Assembly (NCBI GenBank): GCA_020854755.1
Contig: JAHKLN010000022.1
Coordinates: forward strand, 1 to 41,200
From: Methanomicrobiaceae archaeon
GTDB lineage: Archaea > Halobacteriota > Methanomicrobia > Methanomicrobiales > Methanoculleaceae
DNA: 41,200 nucleotides
Reading direction: 5' to 3'
A program made the translations under genes and the position numbers. Numbering within the stretch: the stretch's first letter is position 1; the number at the start of each line of letters is the position of its first letter. Below, one piece after another: positions 16,500-25,383 of this stretch. The notes under the pieces were generated by a model. That model ran no database searches, was not told the origin of the DNA, and saw nothing but the letters and a program-made list of their open reading frames with translations.

Positions 16500-17057
16500 T
16501 CACCGCGCGCAGAGGTCCCGGATCGCCCGGAGGACGACGAGCGTCTCCCCCTCGATCCGCTCCCCGGCGACGGCGAACGAAACGTAGCCCTGCCGGGAGA
16601 AGGCCTCCCTGACCTCGTCGATCCCGGTGAGCGAGGAGACCAGGAGGAGGATCCGGCCGTGCGGCGCGAGCACCCGGCCGATCTCCTCGATGAACCGCTC
16701 GATCACCGCCCGCCCGTCCGGCCCGCCGTCCAGCGCATACTCGAGCCAGTCATCGATCCGGTCGTCAGGAGACGTCGGGAGGTAGGGCGGGTTGAAGACG
16801 ACGAGATCGAATGCGCCGCAGATGCCGGCGAAGAGATCGGTCCGGATCACCGCAACGCCGCGCCTTTTGGCGGCGAGCGCCGCGTGGGGGCTGATATCGG
16901 TGGCGACCACGAGCGCCGCCGACGCCTGGAGCGCATGCGCAATCTCGCCGCTCCCCGTGCCGATCTCGAGCACCCGGTCCGACGGCCGCACCTCCCGGAG
17001 AGCGGCGGCAAGCAGCAGGCGGGTGTCGGCTTCGGGGGGGTAGACCTGATCATCCAT
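16500..17057 (-). CDS. HemK/PrmC-family N5-glutamine methyltransferase
   Basis: A 185-residue SAM-dependent methyltransferase. The nucleotide-binding loop is LEIGTGSGEI (30-39) and the Gln/Asn-methylation motif is NPPY (N89-Y92) in VFNPPYLPT. Short archaeal members like this (no N-terminal bundle) resemble Mtq2 and methylate the GGQ glutamine of release factor aRF1; that target is inferred from the family. The start is ATG at 17057, overlapping the stop of ksgA by 8 bases; longer in-frame starts only extend into ksgA. The operon position next to ribosome-assembly genes suits a translation role. Confidence 0.85.
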   Translation of the reverse strand: MDDQVYPPEADTRLLLAAALREVRPSDRVLEIGTGSGEIAHALQASAALVVATDISPHAALAAKRRGVAVIRTDLFAGICGAFDLVVFNPPYLPTSPDDRIDDWLEYALDGGPDGRAVIERFIEEIGRVLAPHGRILLLVSSLTGIDEVREAFSRQGYVSFAVAGERIEGETLVVLRAIRDLCAR

Positions 17058-17826
17058 GCTCCGCCACCACCTCTGCAATCCGGGCAAACTCCTCAAGCGT
17101 GAGGTTTTCGGGCCGGGCAGCGAGGATCTCGTCGGGCAGGGCGGCAAGCACCCGCCCGAGCACCTCGTCGGAGAAGGTGTCCCTGCCGCTTGAGAGCGCT
17201 CGCCTGACGGTCTTTCGCCGGTAGGAGAAGAGCACCCGGACGACATCCGCATACACCTTCCGGTCGCGTATGGGAAACGGCGGCTCCTGCGGGACGATCT
17301 TCACCACCCAGGATCTGACCTGCGGTTTCGGGCGGAACGCAGCCGGCGGGAGCTCGAGGATCGGCTTCACCCGGGCGTAGGTCTGGACCATCACCGAGAG
17401 CCTGCCCGCCTCGTGCGTGCCGGGCCGCGCGATCATCCGGCGGGCGAACTCCTTCTGGTACATCAGGACGGCGGCCTCAAACCCGAGGTCCAGCAGCCGG
17501 AAGGTGATCTTTGAGGAGGCGGAGTAGGGGAGGTTTGCAACGACAATATCAAACGGCGGGAGTGCTACTTTCAGGATATCGCCGCAGATGAGGCGGAGCC
17601 TCCCGTCCTCGATCTCTTCGGCAAAGATGAGCTCGAGCTCGCTGCAGAGGTTAAAATCGACCTCGACGGCGATCACCCGGGCGCCCCTCGCGAGGAGGGC
17701 GCGGGTGAGGGCGCCTTCCCCGGGCCCTATCTCCAGCACCCTTTTCCCGGAGACGTCGACGGCGTCTGCGATCCGGTCGATCGCGTGGCGGTCGATGAGA
17801 AAGTGCTGGTCCTTCGGAGCGCTCAT
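17050..17826 (-). CDS. ksgA: 16S rRNA dimethyladenosine transferase KsgA/Dim1
   Basis: A 258-residue Rossmann methyltransferase. It has Q-H-F-L-I-D at the N-terminus, the SAM loop EIGPGEGALT (32-41), the acidic pair in GDILK, and the catalytic NLPY (98-101) of the KsgA/Dim1 family. It dimethylates two adjacent adenines near the 3' end of 16S rRNA late in small-subunit assembly. The ATG at 17826 overlaps the DUF655 stop by four bases (17823-17826), and the C-terminus overlaps the HemK-like start. Length and motifs are normal. Confidence 0.93.
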   Translation of the reverse strand: MSAPKDQHFLIDRHAIDRIADAVDVSGKRVLEIGPGEGALTRALLARGARVIAVEVDFNLCSELELIFAEEIEDGRLRLICGDILKVALPPFDIVVANLPYSASSKITFRLLDLGFEAAVLMYQKEFARRMIARPGTHEAGRLSVMVQTYARVKPILELPPAAFRPKPQVRSWVVKIVPQEPPFPIRDRKVYADVVRVLFSYRRKTVRRALSSGRDTFSDEVLGRVLAALPDEILAARPENLTLEEFARIAEVVAEHG

Positions 17827-18392
17827 TTTGAGGTGAAGAGGTGGTACTTCTCGTCCGGATCCTGCAGTTCCTTCAAGATGCGGTTCAAGATCATCCGGTC
17901 CGGGTGGGGCATCGCCCTGATCCGCTGCCTGATATCCTCGAAGCTGGCAAACGGCTTTTTGTCCCGCTGCTCGATCACCTCCCACATCAGCTTCTTCCCG
18001 ATCCCGGGGAGGAGGTGGAGCATGTGGAGGCGCGGTGTGACCGAGATCGCCTTGTTGAAGAACTCGACGAACCGGGGCTCGTTCTCGCGGATGACCTCCT
18101 CGATCGCAAACGGCAGCTCGAGCTTTGCCGTGGGGGTGAGCTCCTCGTAGCCGATGCGGCGCTTCACCCGCTCGATCTTCTCGCGCTCCGCGTCGCCGAT
18201 ATAGACGCGGTCATGGATCTGGATGTCGGCGCCCGCCTTCGGGACGAGCTCGAGGAGCTTGAACTGATCCGTGCCGACCGCCTGCACGATCGGCTCCCGC
18301 TTGTAGACCGGGCGGGGATCGTCGGCATGCCCCTTCTGGAGGATGTCGATCACTATGGCGTTAACCTCTTTCCTGTCGGTCCTCATCGGCAT
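17823..18392 (-). CDS. DUF655 family protein (putative nucleic-acid binding)
   Basis: A 189-residue protein. The first ~85 residues form an OB/S1-like beta part (V-N-A-I-V-I-D-I-L; D-R-V-Y-I-G). The second half has helix-hairpin-helix character: LLPGIGKKLMWEVIEQRDKKPFASFEDIRQR. This architecture is typical of archaeal DUF655 proteins, which sit beside rpl21e, rpo4 and ksgA in many euryarchaea, as here. A nucleic-acid or ribosomal role is likely but not established. The ATG at 18392 lies three bases after the rpo4 stop codon. Confidence 0.88.
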   Translation of the reverse strand: MPMRTDRKEVNAIVIDILQKGHADDPRPVYKREPIVQAVGTDQFKLLELVPKAGADIQIHDRVYIGDAEREKIERVKRRIGYEELTPTAKLELPFAIEEVIRENEPRFVEFFNKAISVTPRLHMLHLLPGIGKKLMWEVIEQRDKKPFASFEDIRQRIRAMPHPDRMILNRILKELQDPDEKYHLFTSK

Positions 18393-18395
18393 CCC

Positions 18396-18755
18396 TCAGC
18401 AGTGGGCCGCAACCAGCTCGAGGATTTCGTCCAGTTCTTCCGTCGTCAGGGTGAATCGTTCTTTTGCGTAGATGGCACGCAGCTCGTCCCGGGTCCGGGG
18501 CATGAGGTTTGCGATGCGGAACGCGATCTCTTCCTTCATCTTCTCAAGCTGTACCAGTTCGGTGACGAGCGCCCGGGCGCTCTCGCTTGAGGCCTTGGAG
18601 AGATGATTGGCATGCTCGATGCTCTTGCGAAGCTCGTAGGACATCTCCTCACCCGACTCCCGCCGGTCGGCCTCTACCTCGAGCAGTATCTGCCTGACCT
18701 CGGGAAGCAGGATCCTCTCTTCGCTAACAACACGCTTGACTTTCATGCCAATCAC
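18396..18755 (-). CDS. rpo4: DNA-directed RNA polymerase subunit Rpo4 (Rpb4/RpoF)
   Basis: A 119-residue protein (116 if the internal ATG at 18746 is used; the outer start is GTG). The N-terminal strand (KVKRVVSEERILLPEVRQILLEV) and the C-terminal helical HRDC-like part (E-I-A-F-R-I-A-N-L-M-P-R-T-R-D-E-L-R-A-I-Y-A-K) match archaeal subunit F. With Rpo7 it forms the polymerase stalk, which helps open DNA and binds RNA. It directly follows rpl21e, a conserved archaeal pairing. I see no strong ribosome site, so translation may be coupled to rpl21e. Confidence 0.9.
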   Translation of the reverse strand: MIGMKVKRVVSEERILLPEVRQILLEVEADRRESGEEMSYELRKSIEHANHLSKASSESARALVTELVQLEKMKEEIAFRIANLMPRTRDELRAIYAKERFTLTTEELDEILELVAAHC

Positions 18756-18765
18756 TTGATGGAGT

Positions 18766-19059
18766 TTATACCTTTTGTGCTTTTAGATGTTGCGATCGGG
18801 CGATTACCTGTTTTGTCGCGTCTCCGTCCCGGATTTCGAGGAGCCAGGCGCGGCCTCGCTGCCCGATGATCGTGCCGGTCCGGCCGTGGAAGCGCCGGTG
18901 GGGCATTCCCTTCTGGACGCTCGGCTCGACCACGACGTGCACCTTCTGCCCGACCTCAAACTCCTGGATGACCATGCTGACCGGGGGCAGCCCGCGCTTC
19001 CGCAGGTCCTTCTTGAACTTATACCGCGTCTTCTTACGGGGTCCGTTGTGATGTGCCAT
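18766..19059 (-). CDS. rpl21e: 50S ribosomal protein L21e
   Basis: A 97-residue basic protein starting MAHHNGPRKKTRYKFKK, with G-x-K-V-H-V-V-V-E-P-S-V-Q-K-G-M-P-H-R-R-F-H-G-R-T-G in its SH3-like core, as in archaeal and eukaryotic L21e. The ATG shares its A with the pus10 stop codon (TAATG), so the genes are coupled. Confidence 0.96.
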   Translation of the reverse strand: MAHHNGPRKKTRYKFKKDLRKRGLPPVSMVIQEFEVGQKVHVVVEPSVQKGMPHRRFHGRTGTIIGQRGRAWLLEIRDGDATKQVIARSQHLKAQKV

Positions 19060-20288
19060 TATCTCTCACCATTATCTTCTACCAGCAGTACGTCGAGGCT
19101 GGCAACACGTGCGTCTCGCTTCAGGATCTCGGCGAGGCTCGGCCTGGTCCGGCCGGAATCACCCGATATAAGTTCTTTGATGTAGAGGCCCGATTCACCG
19201 ACGACGTCGATGACATATCCGCCCTCCTCCACACCCACGAGTTCGATATCGATGACCCGCCGTTCCCTGACCAGATCGGCCCTTCTGTGTGATACCCGCT
19301 TCGGTGTGCGCTGGTGTATTATCACACCTTTGAGCTGATCGAGAGCAGATCTGACCTCGTCCGGGGAGACAGAACCGTCAATCTCGACCAGGATCCTGTA
19401 TTTCTTATGCGCTTTGTCTGATTTAAGGGTTTGCACCGCTCTTCTATCGGCCAGCCCCTCGAGGCTGACCGCGACCCGTCCTGCGGCGCTCCGGTTGATC
19501 GCCTCCTCGAGGTCGCGGAGTGCGACGGTGCGCCGCCTGGGGGCGGTCATCTCCATCACGAACGGCCGCCCGGTGCCGAGCATCCTGGCATCGATGTCCT
19601 CGCGCCCGGCGCCGTGCAGGACCGCGCATTCCGCCAGGAACGCGGCAAGGGCGGGCCGGCCGATCAGCTCCTCCACAGAGTCGGGGTACTGCTTCCCGGT
19701 GCCGCCGCACCGCTCGCAGCCCTTCCCCCGGCATACCCGGCAGTCCCAGTGCGTCTGGGGGATGCCGCGCTCGAACTTCCGGTACCGGCCGGCAAAAAAG
19801 ACCGGGTTGATCTGGACGTCGACCGTGCCGGAGGCGATATCCAGGATCGCCACCAGATCGGGTTTTTTGAGATCCGCGGGCTTTCCGGTGATCGCAGAGA
19901 CCGCCTTGCCCACCTCGCGGTTCATCTCGGCCTTCAGGGGCTCAGGGTGCGTAAGCCCGAGATCGCTCCAGACCATCTCCTCGCTCTCCGCCATCAGGGG
20001 CGGGACTTTTGTCCCGATCAGAAACGTCTCAAACTCGATTCCAGAAACCGCATCGACGACTGCCCGGGCCCAGGACTCGATCGCGTCGAGCTCCCCGCCG
20101 CAGATCCAGCACGGCGATTGCGCCTCGCGGTGGGGGACGTCGGCGTCGACTTCGTATGCGATCCGGAGCGCATGCCCGCGTTCTGCGTTCGAAAGCCCGT
20201 GCGAACGCTTCCCGAAGAACCTTCCAAGGCAGCGATCGCAGATGTCCCCGTAGGAGAGGATCGCCTCGACCTGCTCCATCAGGTCCAT
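19059..20288 (-). CDS. pus10: tRNA pseudouridine synthase Pus10
   Basis: A 409-residue protein. The N-terminal zinc site is C17-x-x-C20 with C60-x-x-C63, followed by a THUMP-like region. The catalytic core has the family's RYRKFERGIPQTHW, a second Cys cluster (C183, C186, C191, C194), and G-R-E-D-I-D-A-R-M-L-G-T-G-R-P-F with catalytic Asp233. Archaeal Pus10 makes pseudouridine at tRNA positions 54 and 55. The ATG at 20288 is chosen because GGAGGG lies 7 bases before it; ATG at 20294 is also in frame. Upstream it overlaps trmY (stop at 20279), whose enzyme methylates the pseudouridine at 54. Confidence 0.93.
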   Translation of the reverse strand: MDLMEQVEAILSYGDICDRCLGRFFGKRSHGLSNAERGHALRIAYEVDADVPHREAQSPCWICGGELDAIESWARAVVDAVSGIEFETFLIGTKVPPLMAESEEMVWSDLGLTHPEPLKAEMNREVGKAVSAITGKPADLKKPDLVAILDIASGTVDVQINPVFFAGRYRKFERGIPQTHWDCRVCRGKGCERCGGTGKQYPDSVEELIGRPALAAFLAECAVLHGAGREDIDARMLGTGRPFVMEMTAPRRRTVALRDLEEAINRSAAGRVAVSLEGLADRRAVQTLKSDKAHKKYRILVEIDGSVSPDEVRSALDQLKGVIIHQRTPKRVSHRRADLVRERRVIDIELVGVEEGGYVIDVVGESGLYIKELISGDSGRTRPSLAEILKRDARVASLDVLLVEDNGER

Positions 20289-20857
20289 CCGCATTCCCTC
20301 CGGTCCAGTTCGTTCTGCAGGACGGCGATCGCGTGATCGGCGTGCAGGGAGCGTGGCCCCAGCGAGAAGCGGGGCAGGCCCTCGATCAGCGCACACTCCT
20401 CCGGGGAGAAGTTCTCGTGATCCGAGAGGAGGAACCCCTCCGGGAGGGAGGGGGCAGCCCGCACGTCGCTGCCGTCCTCCTCGAGCACCGCGATAGAAAC
20501 CTCCGCAAGCAGGCGCTCCAGCCCTCCGCGGCGGACGTAGATGCCGGGCGCCGACTCCCGGAAGAGCGCCCCGCAGGGGATCGCAAGCGCGGATTTGATC
20601 ATGCCGCCCACGCTCCGCTCGTCGGGGCTGAGGGAGCGGACCTCGCCGCCCCGGAAGAGGACGGTCTTTGGCGGTGCGGGCTCGCCGCAGAGGACGAGAT
20701 AGCACTCGGCATCACGCCTGAGTCCGTGGGAGAGAAAGAGGGAGGCGGCAGCGCAGCGGCAGAGGATATCCATCCTTCCCGCGCTGCCGGGAAGGTCGTT
20801 TAAGCTGAAATCGCCTGCGGTGGCCGCACGGTGGCCGACGACTGCAAACCGCCGCAT
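20279..20857 (-). CDS. trmY: tRNA (pseudouridine54-N1)-methyltransferase TrmY
   Basis: A 192-residue SPOUT-family methyltransferase (formerly DUF358). It begins MRRFAVVGHRA, then FSLNDLPGSAGRMD, and ends with LLSDHENFSPEE and a Cys-containing tail, matching archaeal TrmY. It turns pseudouridine 54 in the T-loop into N1-methylpseudouridine. The start at 20857 follows the srp54 stop by one base. It overlaps pus10, the enzyme that makes its substrate. Confidence 0.93.
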   Translation of the reverse strand: MRRFAVVGHRAATAGDFSLNDLPGSAGRMDILCRCAAASLFLSHGLRRDAECYLVLCGEPAPPKTVLFRGGEVRSLSPDERSVGGMIKSALAIPCGALFRESAPGIYVRRGGLERLLAEVSIAVLEEDGSDVRAAPSLPEGFLLSDHENFSPEECALIEGLPRFSLGPRSLHADHAIAVLQNELDRRECGWT

Positions 20858-20858
20858 C

Positions 20859-22184
20859 TCACTGCGTCCTGCCAAACTTCTTCATCATCCGCTGCATATT
20901 GAATTTGCCGCCGGCACCGCCCCGCATCCCCTTCAGGGCGCGCTGCATCACCTTGTAGTACTTGATTAAGTCCCTGACCTCCTCCGGCGCGACGCCTGCG
21001 CCCCGGGCGATCCGGTGGATCCGGGAGCTCCCGATCACCGCGGGGTCGTCGAGCTCCTCCGGGGTCATCGAGTCCATGATCACCTTGTACCGCGCCATTT
21101 TGGTGCTCGTGATATCGTAGGCGTCGTCCGGGATCTGGAGGTTGCCGAGCGGCAGCATGCTCATGATCTGCTTTAAGGGGCCCATCCGGTTCAGCGCCTC
21201 GAGCTGCTTGTACATGTCGCGGAGGGTGAACTTCCCCTTCATCATGGCGTTGACGTCGAACTCCTCGGGAGAGACGGCCTCCTCCGCGCGCTCGATGAGC
21301 ATCCGGAGGTCGCCCATCCCCAGCAGGCGCGAGATGAACCCGTCGGGATCGAACCGCTCGAGATCCTCGATCGTCTCGCCGCTCCCGATGAAGACGATCC
21401 CGCTCTGCGTCTCCGAGACGGCGGAGAGCGCACCGCCGCCCTTTGCGGTGCCGTCCATCTTTGTGACGATGACGCCGTCGATATCGATCGCCTCGTGGAA
21501 CCTCCGCGCCTGTTCGGAGGCCTGCTGCCCGAGTGCCGCATCGATCACCAGCCAGCGGTGGGTCGCCCGGGAGAGGTCGTTGATCCTGATGATCTCGTCG
21601 ATCAGATCCTCCTCGAGCGCGTGCCGCCCCTGCGTATCGATGATGATCACCTCGGAGCCGGCGAACTTCGGCAGTGCGGCCCTGATGATCGCAAGCGCAT
21701 CGGACTCGTTCGGATCGCCGAAGCACGGCACGTTGATCCGGTCGCAGAGCGTCCTGAGCTGCTCGAACGCGCCCGGGCGGAAGGTGTCGGCGCAGATCAC
21801 GCCGACGCGGAGGCCCTTCTTCTGGAAGAACCGCGCCAGCTTCGCGGTCGTGGTGGTCTTCCCGCTCCCCTGCAGCCCTGCCATCAGGATCGTCTGCGGC
21901 CCGAGCGCCACCTCGGCGGTCGTGCCCATCAGGTTGACGAGCTCCTGGTACACGATCCGGAGCACGTGCTCCCGGACGCTCATCCCCTTCGGGGGCTCCT
22001 CTTCAAGCGAGCGCTGCTTGATCCGCTGGGAGAGGTGCATCACGAGCTTCACGTTGACGTCGGCCTGGAGGAGTGCGCGCTGGAGGTCCCGCACCAGCTC
22101 CTCGACCGCCGCCCGGTCGATCACGGTCTTCCCCGCAAGCTTCTTGATCGCGTCCTTCAAGGACGGACCCAGTTTATCAAGCAC
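20859..22184 (-). CDS. srp54: Signal recognition particle protein SRP54
   Basis: A 441-residue GTPase. N domain 1-~88; G domain with GLQGSGKT (103-110), the G3-position motif DTQGRH (183-188) and TKMDG (241-245); Met-rich M domain from ~300 that binds 7S RNA and signal sequences ([10 protein letters not shown]). It targets nascent membrane and secreted proteins to FtsY. The start is GTG at 22184, overlapping the ftsY stop by 8 bases, with GGAGGCGAGG just before it. The G3 motif is nearly always DTAGR; here the codon is CAG (Gln). Confidence 0.95.
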   Translation of the reverse strand: MLDKLGPSLKDAIKKLAGKTVIDRAAVEELVRDLQRALLQADVNVKLVMHLSQRIKQRSLEEEPPKGMSVREHVLRIVYQELVNLMGTTAEVALGPQTILMAGLQGSGKTTTTAKLARFFQKKGLRVGVICADTFRPGAFEQLRTLCDRINVPCFGDPNESDALAIIRAALPKFAGSEVIIIDTQGRHALEEDLIDEIIRINDLSRATHRWLVIDAALGQQASEQARRFHEAIDIDGVIVTKMDGTAKGGGALSAVSETQSGIVFIGSGETIEDLERFDPDGFISRLLGMGDLRMLIERAEEAVSPEEFDVNAMMKGKFTLRDMYKQLEALNRMGPLKQIMSMLPLGNLQIPDDAYDITSTKMARYKVIMDSMTPEELDDPAVIGSSRIHRIARGAGVAPEEVRDLIKYYKVMQRALKGMRGGAGGKFNMQRMMKKFGRTQ

Positions 22185-23271
22185 AGGCCTCGCCTCCGCC
22201 GAGCAGCTCGTTCACGACCGACTGCGGCATGAACGGCACGATATCGTCGTAGCCCTGCCCGGTGCCCAGGAAAAGGATGGGTTTTCCGACCGTGTGCGCG
22301 ATCGATATGGCGGCGCCGCCCTTCGGGTCCATGTCGGCCTTCGTCAGGATGACCGCGTCTGTCCCCACCGTCTGGTTGAACTCCTCGGCGCGGATGACGG
22401 CGTCGTTCCCGGCGACCGCCTCGTCGACGTAGACGACGAGATCGGGCTTCATGACCCGCCGGATCTTCTCGAGCTGCCGCATCAGGTTGGCGCGGTTATG
22501 GAACCTGCCCGCCGTATCGGCCAGGACGACGTCGATGTTGTGGGCGGACGCGTAGGAGACGGCGTCAAAGAGGACGGCGGAGGGGTCGGCGCCCTCCTGG
22601 TGCTGGATCATCTTGACGCCGATGCGGTCGGCATGGGTCCTGATCTGCTCGATCGCGCCCGCCCGGTAGGTGTCGCCGGCGCCGATCACGGCGGAGAAGC
22701 CGTTCTTCTTCAGGTAGTGCGCCACCTTGGCGACAGTCGTGGTCTTCCCGGTACCGTTCACGCCGGTGAAGAGGATCTTCACCGGGCGCTCGTGCTCCCG
22801 GACGTACTCCAGCAGATCGAGCCCGTCGCCGAGCACCCCGCAGAGCGCGGATTTGAGCGACTCGAGGACGAGATCGTCGACCGATGCGCCGATCTTCCGC
22901 TGCCGCCCGACGAGCTCGTCCTTCATGCGGGCGATGATCTCGTCCGTGACCGGGAGCGCCACGTCGTTTTCGAGCAGCACCATCTCGAGATCGAGGAGGG
23001 GTTCGGCGATATCCTTCTCCTGCAGGAGGATCTCGCGCTCCCGGACGAGCACCCGGATCCGGTTGAAGAACGTGGGCTCCTCCCGCTCCTCCTCCGGGGG
23101 CGCCTCACCGGCATCTTCCGCCCCGACGGGCGGCTCCGGGGGCAGCGCCTCCACCTCTTCCGCCTCCGGTGCGGCGGCCTCCTCCTCAGGGAGCGGGCCT
23201 GCGGCCTCCTCTATGCTTGAACCGAACTTATGCGTGATATTCTTCAGTTTCGTCTTTAAGGAATCAAACAT
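22177..23271 (-). CDS. ftsY: Signal recognition particle receptor FtsY
   Basis: A 364-residue protein. An acidic Glu/Pro/Ala-rich N-terminal extension (A domain, ~20-62) is followed by the N domain and a G domain with [16 protein letters not shown] and [10 protein letters not shown]. It docks SRP-ribosome complexes at the membrane. The ATG at 23271 ([10 protein letters not shown]) lies 4 bases past the prefoldin stop; the longer in-frame start at 23331 falls inside the prefoldin gene. The unbroken order prefoldin-ftsY-srp54 is common in euryarchaea. Confidence 0.95.
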   Translation of the reverse strand: MFDSLKTKLKNITHKFGSSIEEAAGPLPEEEAAAPEAEEVEALPPEPPVGAEDAGEAPPEEEREEPTFFNRIRVLVREREILLQEKDIAEPLLDLEMVLLENDVALPVTDEIIARMKDELVGRQRKIGASVDDLVLESLKSALCGVLGDGLDLLEYVREHERPVKILFTGVNGTGKTTTVAKVAHYLKKNGFSAVIGAGDTYRAGAIEQIRTHADRIGVKMIQHQEGADPSAVLFDAVSYASAHNIDVVLADTAGRFHNRANLMRQLEKIRRVMKPDLVVYVDEAVAGNDAVIRAEEFNQTVGTDAVILTKADMDPKGGAAISIAHTVGKPILFLGTGQGYDDIVPFMPQSVVNELLGGGEACA

Positions 23272-23275
23272 GGGA

Positions 23276-23734
23276 TCAGCTACCACCCCGGGCCTGCTGG
23301 GCCTGCTGGACCTTCTGGTATGCCGCCTCAAGGCGGCGGGTGAGCTCGTTCGCCTGGATTCGCAGCTGCTCGAGTGAATCGGCCATCTTCTTGCCGAGGG
23401 CCTCGAGCTCGGTCATGCGATCCCGGAGGTATTCCGCTGCATCTTTGCTGGTGCGCTCGACGACGACATCGGCGCCGATATTCACGAGTACGTGCCCGGG
23501 ATCGATCACCTGCGCCCTGACGATTGCCCCGCCCCCCAGGGGGAGGAGGACGATCCCGTCTTCGCTCTGCTCCAGCGTCTGGAGCGACTCGACGGCGGCC
23601 ATCGCATCCATCCTCTGCTGCTCGATCAGGTTGAGCTGCTGGGAGATGATCTCCATCTGCTGGCCGTACTCGTTCAGGTACATCTGAAGAGCCTGAATCT
23701 CTCGGGGATCAACCGTATCCACGTTACTCACCAT
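23276..23734 (-). CDS. pfdA: Prefoldin subunit alpha
   Basis: A 152-residue protein with two long coiled-coil helices (~10-55 and ~95-148) around a beta-hairpin core (LLPLGGGAIVRAQVIDPGHVLVNIGADVVVE). Archaeal prefoldin alpha forms a hexamer with beta subunits and passes unfolded proteins to the thermosome. The tail is Gln/Ala-rich. Its start overlaps the 3' end of the L18a gene by 11 bases. Confidence 0.94.
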   Translation of the reverse strand: MVSNVDTVDPREIQALQMYLNEYGQQMEIISQQLNLIEQQRMDAMAAVESLQTLEQSEDGIVLLPLGGGAIVRAQVIDPGHVLVNIGADVVVERTSKDAAEYLRDRMTELEALGKKMADSLEQLRIQANELTRRLEAAYQKVQQAQQARGGS

Positions 23735-23915
23735 GTACTACGGTAACTGCATCGACGGTGATATAATTTCTCTTCAGGCGGTGCTCGCTCCCGATGGTGC
23801 AGAGCGTCCGTTCGACCGCCAGACGCTCGTTTGCGGCCTGTACTACCTTGGTGTAGGGCTTCCATTCCCTGGTGATCCGGAACGTGCCCCGGACCTCATA
23901 CGTCTCGTTTTCCAT
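23724..23915 (-). CDS. rpl18a: 50S ribosomal protein L18Ae/LX
   Basis: A 63-residue protein (MENETYEVRGTFRITREWKPYTKVV...) with N-E-R-L-A-V-E-R-T-L-C-T-I-G-S-E-H-R-L-K-R, typical of the archaeal LX/L20a family. The ATG at 23915 has GGAG 8 bases before it; a GTG at 23924 is also possible. It overlaps or abuts the eIF6 stop codon (23921-23923). Confidence 0.92.
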   Translation of the reverse strand: MENETYEVRGTFRITREWKPYTKVVQAANERLAVERTLCTIGSEHRLKRNYITVDAVTVVHGE

Positions 23916-23920
23916 GCCAT

Positions 23921-24583
23921 TCACTCCAGAAATCCAAATACTTCTTCTATCCGCCCGAGCTCAAAGCCGGTCGTCATGCTGCCTGCGATGTAGCCCTTGC
24001 TGTTTGCAACGAGCCCGGTACCGATGAGCCCGCTTCCCATATTGACCGATCCGAGCCCGACCGGGAGATCGGTGACGCGCTCGAGCAGGGCGATCTCGCG
24101 CTCGCCTGCGCGGGGATGGACGAGCACTCCCCTGTTCGTCGCATACCCCGCCATGCCGACGGTCTTGATCCCGCCGAGCGTCAGCCGGATCACCGGCACG
24201 CCCAGGCAGAGCCCGACCTCTTCCGCAGCCTCCTGCGGCATATCGGGATGGACGGCGGCGAACGAGTCGTTCGCGAGAATGACGTTTCCCGCGGCGTTCA
24301 TAGAACTTTCAAGGAGGAGGACTTCGCGGTAGTCCTCGAGCGCCGTACGCTCGTCGCCGGCAATAAGCCCGCTCACAACGACGCCGCGGCTGTTTCCCGC
24401 GAGGAGGGAGCCGATGATCGCGCTCCCCTGGATGGTGGTGGTCACCAGATCGACGCCGAGATCCTCCCGGAGCGCGTCGCAGTACTCCTGCGGCGTTCCC
24501 GGGGGTACGAATGCGATATCCTCAAACGTCCGGGAATAGACGCCGACATGCGGGTCGCCGGCGAGGGCGATCGTGCGGCTCAT
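23921..24583 (-). CDS. eif6: Translation initiation factor aIF6
   Basis: A 220-residue protein with the five-fold pentein repeat of eIF6, beginning [16 protein letters not shown]. Conserved pieces are [35 protein letters not shown] and G-S-V-N-M-G-S. It binds the 50S subunit and prevents early joining with 30S. The ATG at 24583 directly follows the L31e stop. Confidence 0.95.
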   Translation of the reverse strand: MSRTIALAGDPHVGVYSRTFEDIAFVPPGTPQEYCDALREDLGVDLVTTTIQGSAIIGSLLAGNSRGVVVSGLIAGDERTALEDYREVLLLESSMNAAGNVILANDSFAAVHPDMPQEAAEEVGLCLGVPVIRLTLGGIKTVGMAGYATNRGVLVHPRAGEREIALLERVTDLPVGLGSVNMGSGLIGTGLVANSKGYIAGSMTTGFELGRIEEVFGFLE

Positions 24584-24584
24584 C

Positions 24585-24848
24585 TCACTCCTCGGCAAGC
24601 TCGGCCTGAACCTGCCCGTCCTCAAACTTCATGGCGCGGATCCGGATCTTCCTCGGGGGCTTCTGGCTGCCGCGCTCCCAGACCTTCTCGTTGATGCTCT
24701 GGTCCAGCTTGATCTCATCGCTCTTCATGTGACGTTCCAGGAACTTCCGGATGTCCTTGATCGCCGTATTGCTCCGCTTCCAGCGCGGCGCACGCTTCAC
24801 CTCGCGAAGCGGGACGATATAGATATGCTCCTTCAGCCTCTCCACCAT
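24585..24848 (-). CDS. rpl31e: 50S ribosomal protein L31e
   Basis: An 87-residue protein. [15 protein letters not shown] and [10 protein letters not shown] are diagnostic of L31e, a protein near the exit tunnel. It follows L39e by three bases and precedes eIF6, the classic archaeal L39e-L31e-eIF6 order. Confidence 0.96.
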   Translation of the reverse strand: MVERLKEHIYIVPLREVKRAPRWKRSNTAIKDIRKFLERHMKSDEIKLDQSINEKVWERGSQKPPRKIRIRAMKFEDGQVQAELAEE

Positions 24849-24851
24849 GGT

Positions 24852-25004
24852 CTACACCTTCAGTGTGCTGCGTCTCCAGTTTCGCCGCTTCGGGTGCGCA
24901 ACCACGGTGCGGTTCGTTCCTATCATCACCCATGCGGGCACGCGGCGGTTCTGCTCGCATGCCTTTGCCAGCCGTATCTTCCGGCTTTTACTCACTTTAC
25001 TCAT
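24852..25004 (-). CDS. rpl39e: 50S ribosomal protein L39e
   Basis: A 50-residue, very basic protein read on the minus strand from ATG at 25004 to TAG at 24852-24854: [18 protein letters not shown] at the start, W-V-M-I-G-T-N-R-T in the middle and [11 protein letters not shown] at the end. This is the full length expected for L39e, which lines the ribosomal exit tunnel. It is short enough to be missed by length-filtered gene calling. Confidence 0.96.
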   Translation of the reverse strand: MSKVSKSRKIRLAKACEQNRRVPAWVMIGTNRTVVAHPKRRNWRRSTLKV

Positions 25005-25029
25005 AGATATGCTCCCGCTGCCGTCTTCG

Positions 25030-25368
25030 TTATTTTCTCGTGATCCTGTAGTCTTTCTTTGCAGGCACGAGCTGTTTTAACAGGTCCTTCAGCTGCTCAT
25101 CGGTGATCCGCTGCCGGATCCTGCCGCTCTGCGCGAGCATCACGAGCTGCTGCTCGACTGCCCGGGCAAAATCCGGGCGCGTCAGTTTGATGGTATTCAG
25201 CCTCTCCCTCGCTTCGGGTTCAAGGACCTGCATGAGGATCAGGCGGATCTGAGACTCCATCTGCTTCTGCCGCTCGAGCTCCTCCTCCATCGCCTGCTGA
25301 TCCATGGCCTGCCGCTGCATCTGCTCCCGTCGCCTGCGGCGGATCTCAGCGAGTTCGTCGTCTTCCAT
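25030..25368 (-). CDS. PDCD5-family DNA-binding protein
   Basis: A 112-residue protein. A highly charged N-terminal helix rich in Glu, Arg and Gln (~1-45) is followed by a three-helix core ([21 protein letters not shown]) and K-K-D-Y-R-I at the end, as in archaeal PDCD5/TFAR19 homologues. The family is conserved between S19e and L39e in archaea; nucleic-acid binding is reported for relatives but the exact role is unclear. Confidence 0.93.
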   Translation of the reverse strand: MEDDELAEIRRRRREQMQRQAMDQQAMEEELERQKQMESQIRLILMQVLEPEARERLNTIKLTRPDFARAVEQQLVMLAQSGRIRQRITDEQLKDLLKQLVPAKKDYRITRK

Positions 25369-25383
25369 CAGACATTCCTCGTA

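Noticed and set aside
21142-23220. 692-codon plus-strand open frame
   Set aside because: Fully antisense to srp54 and ftsY, with Ser/Arg-rich shadow composition.
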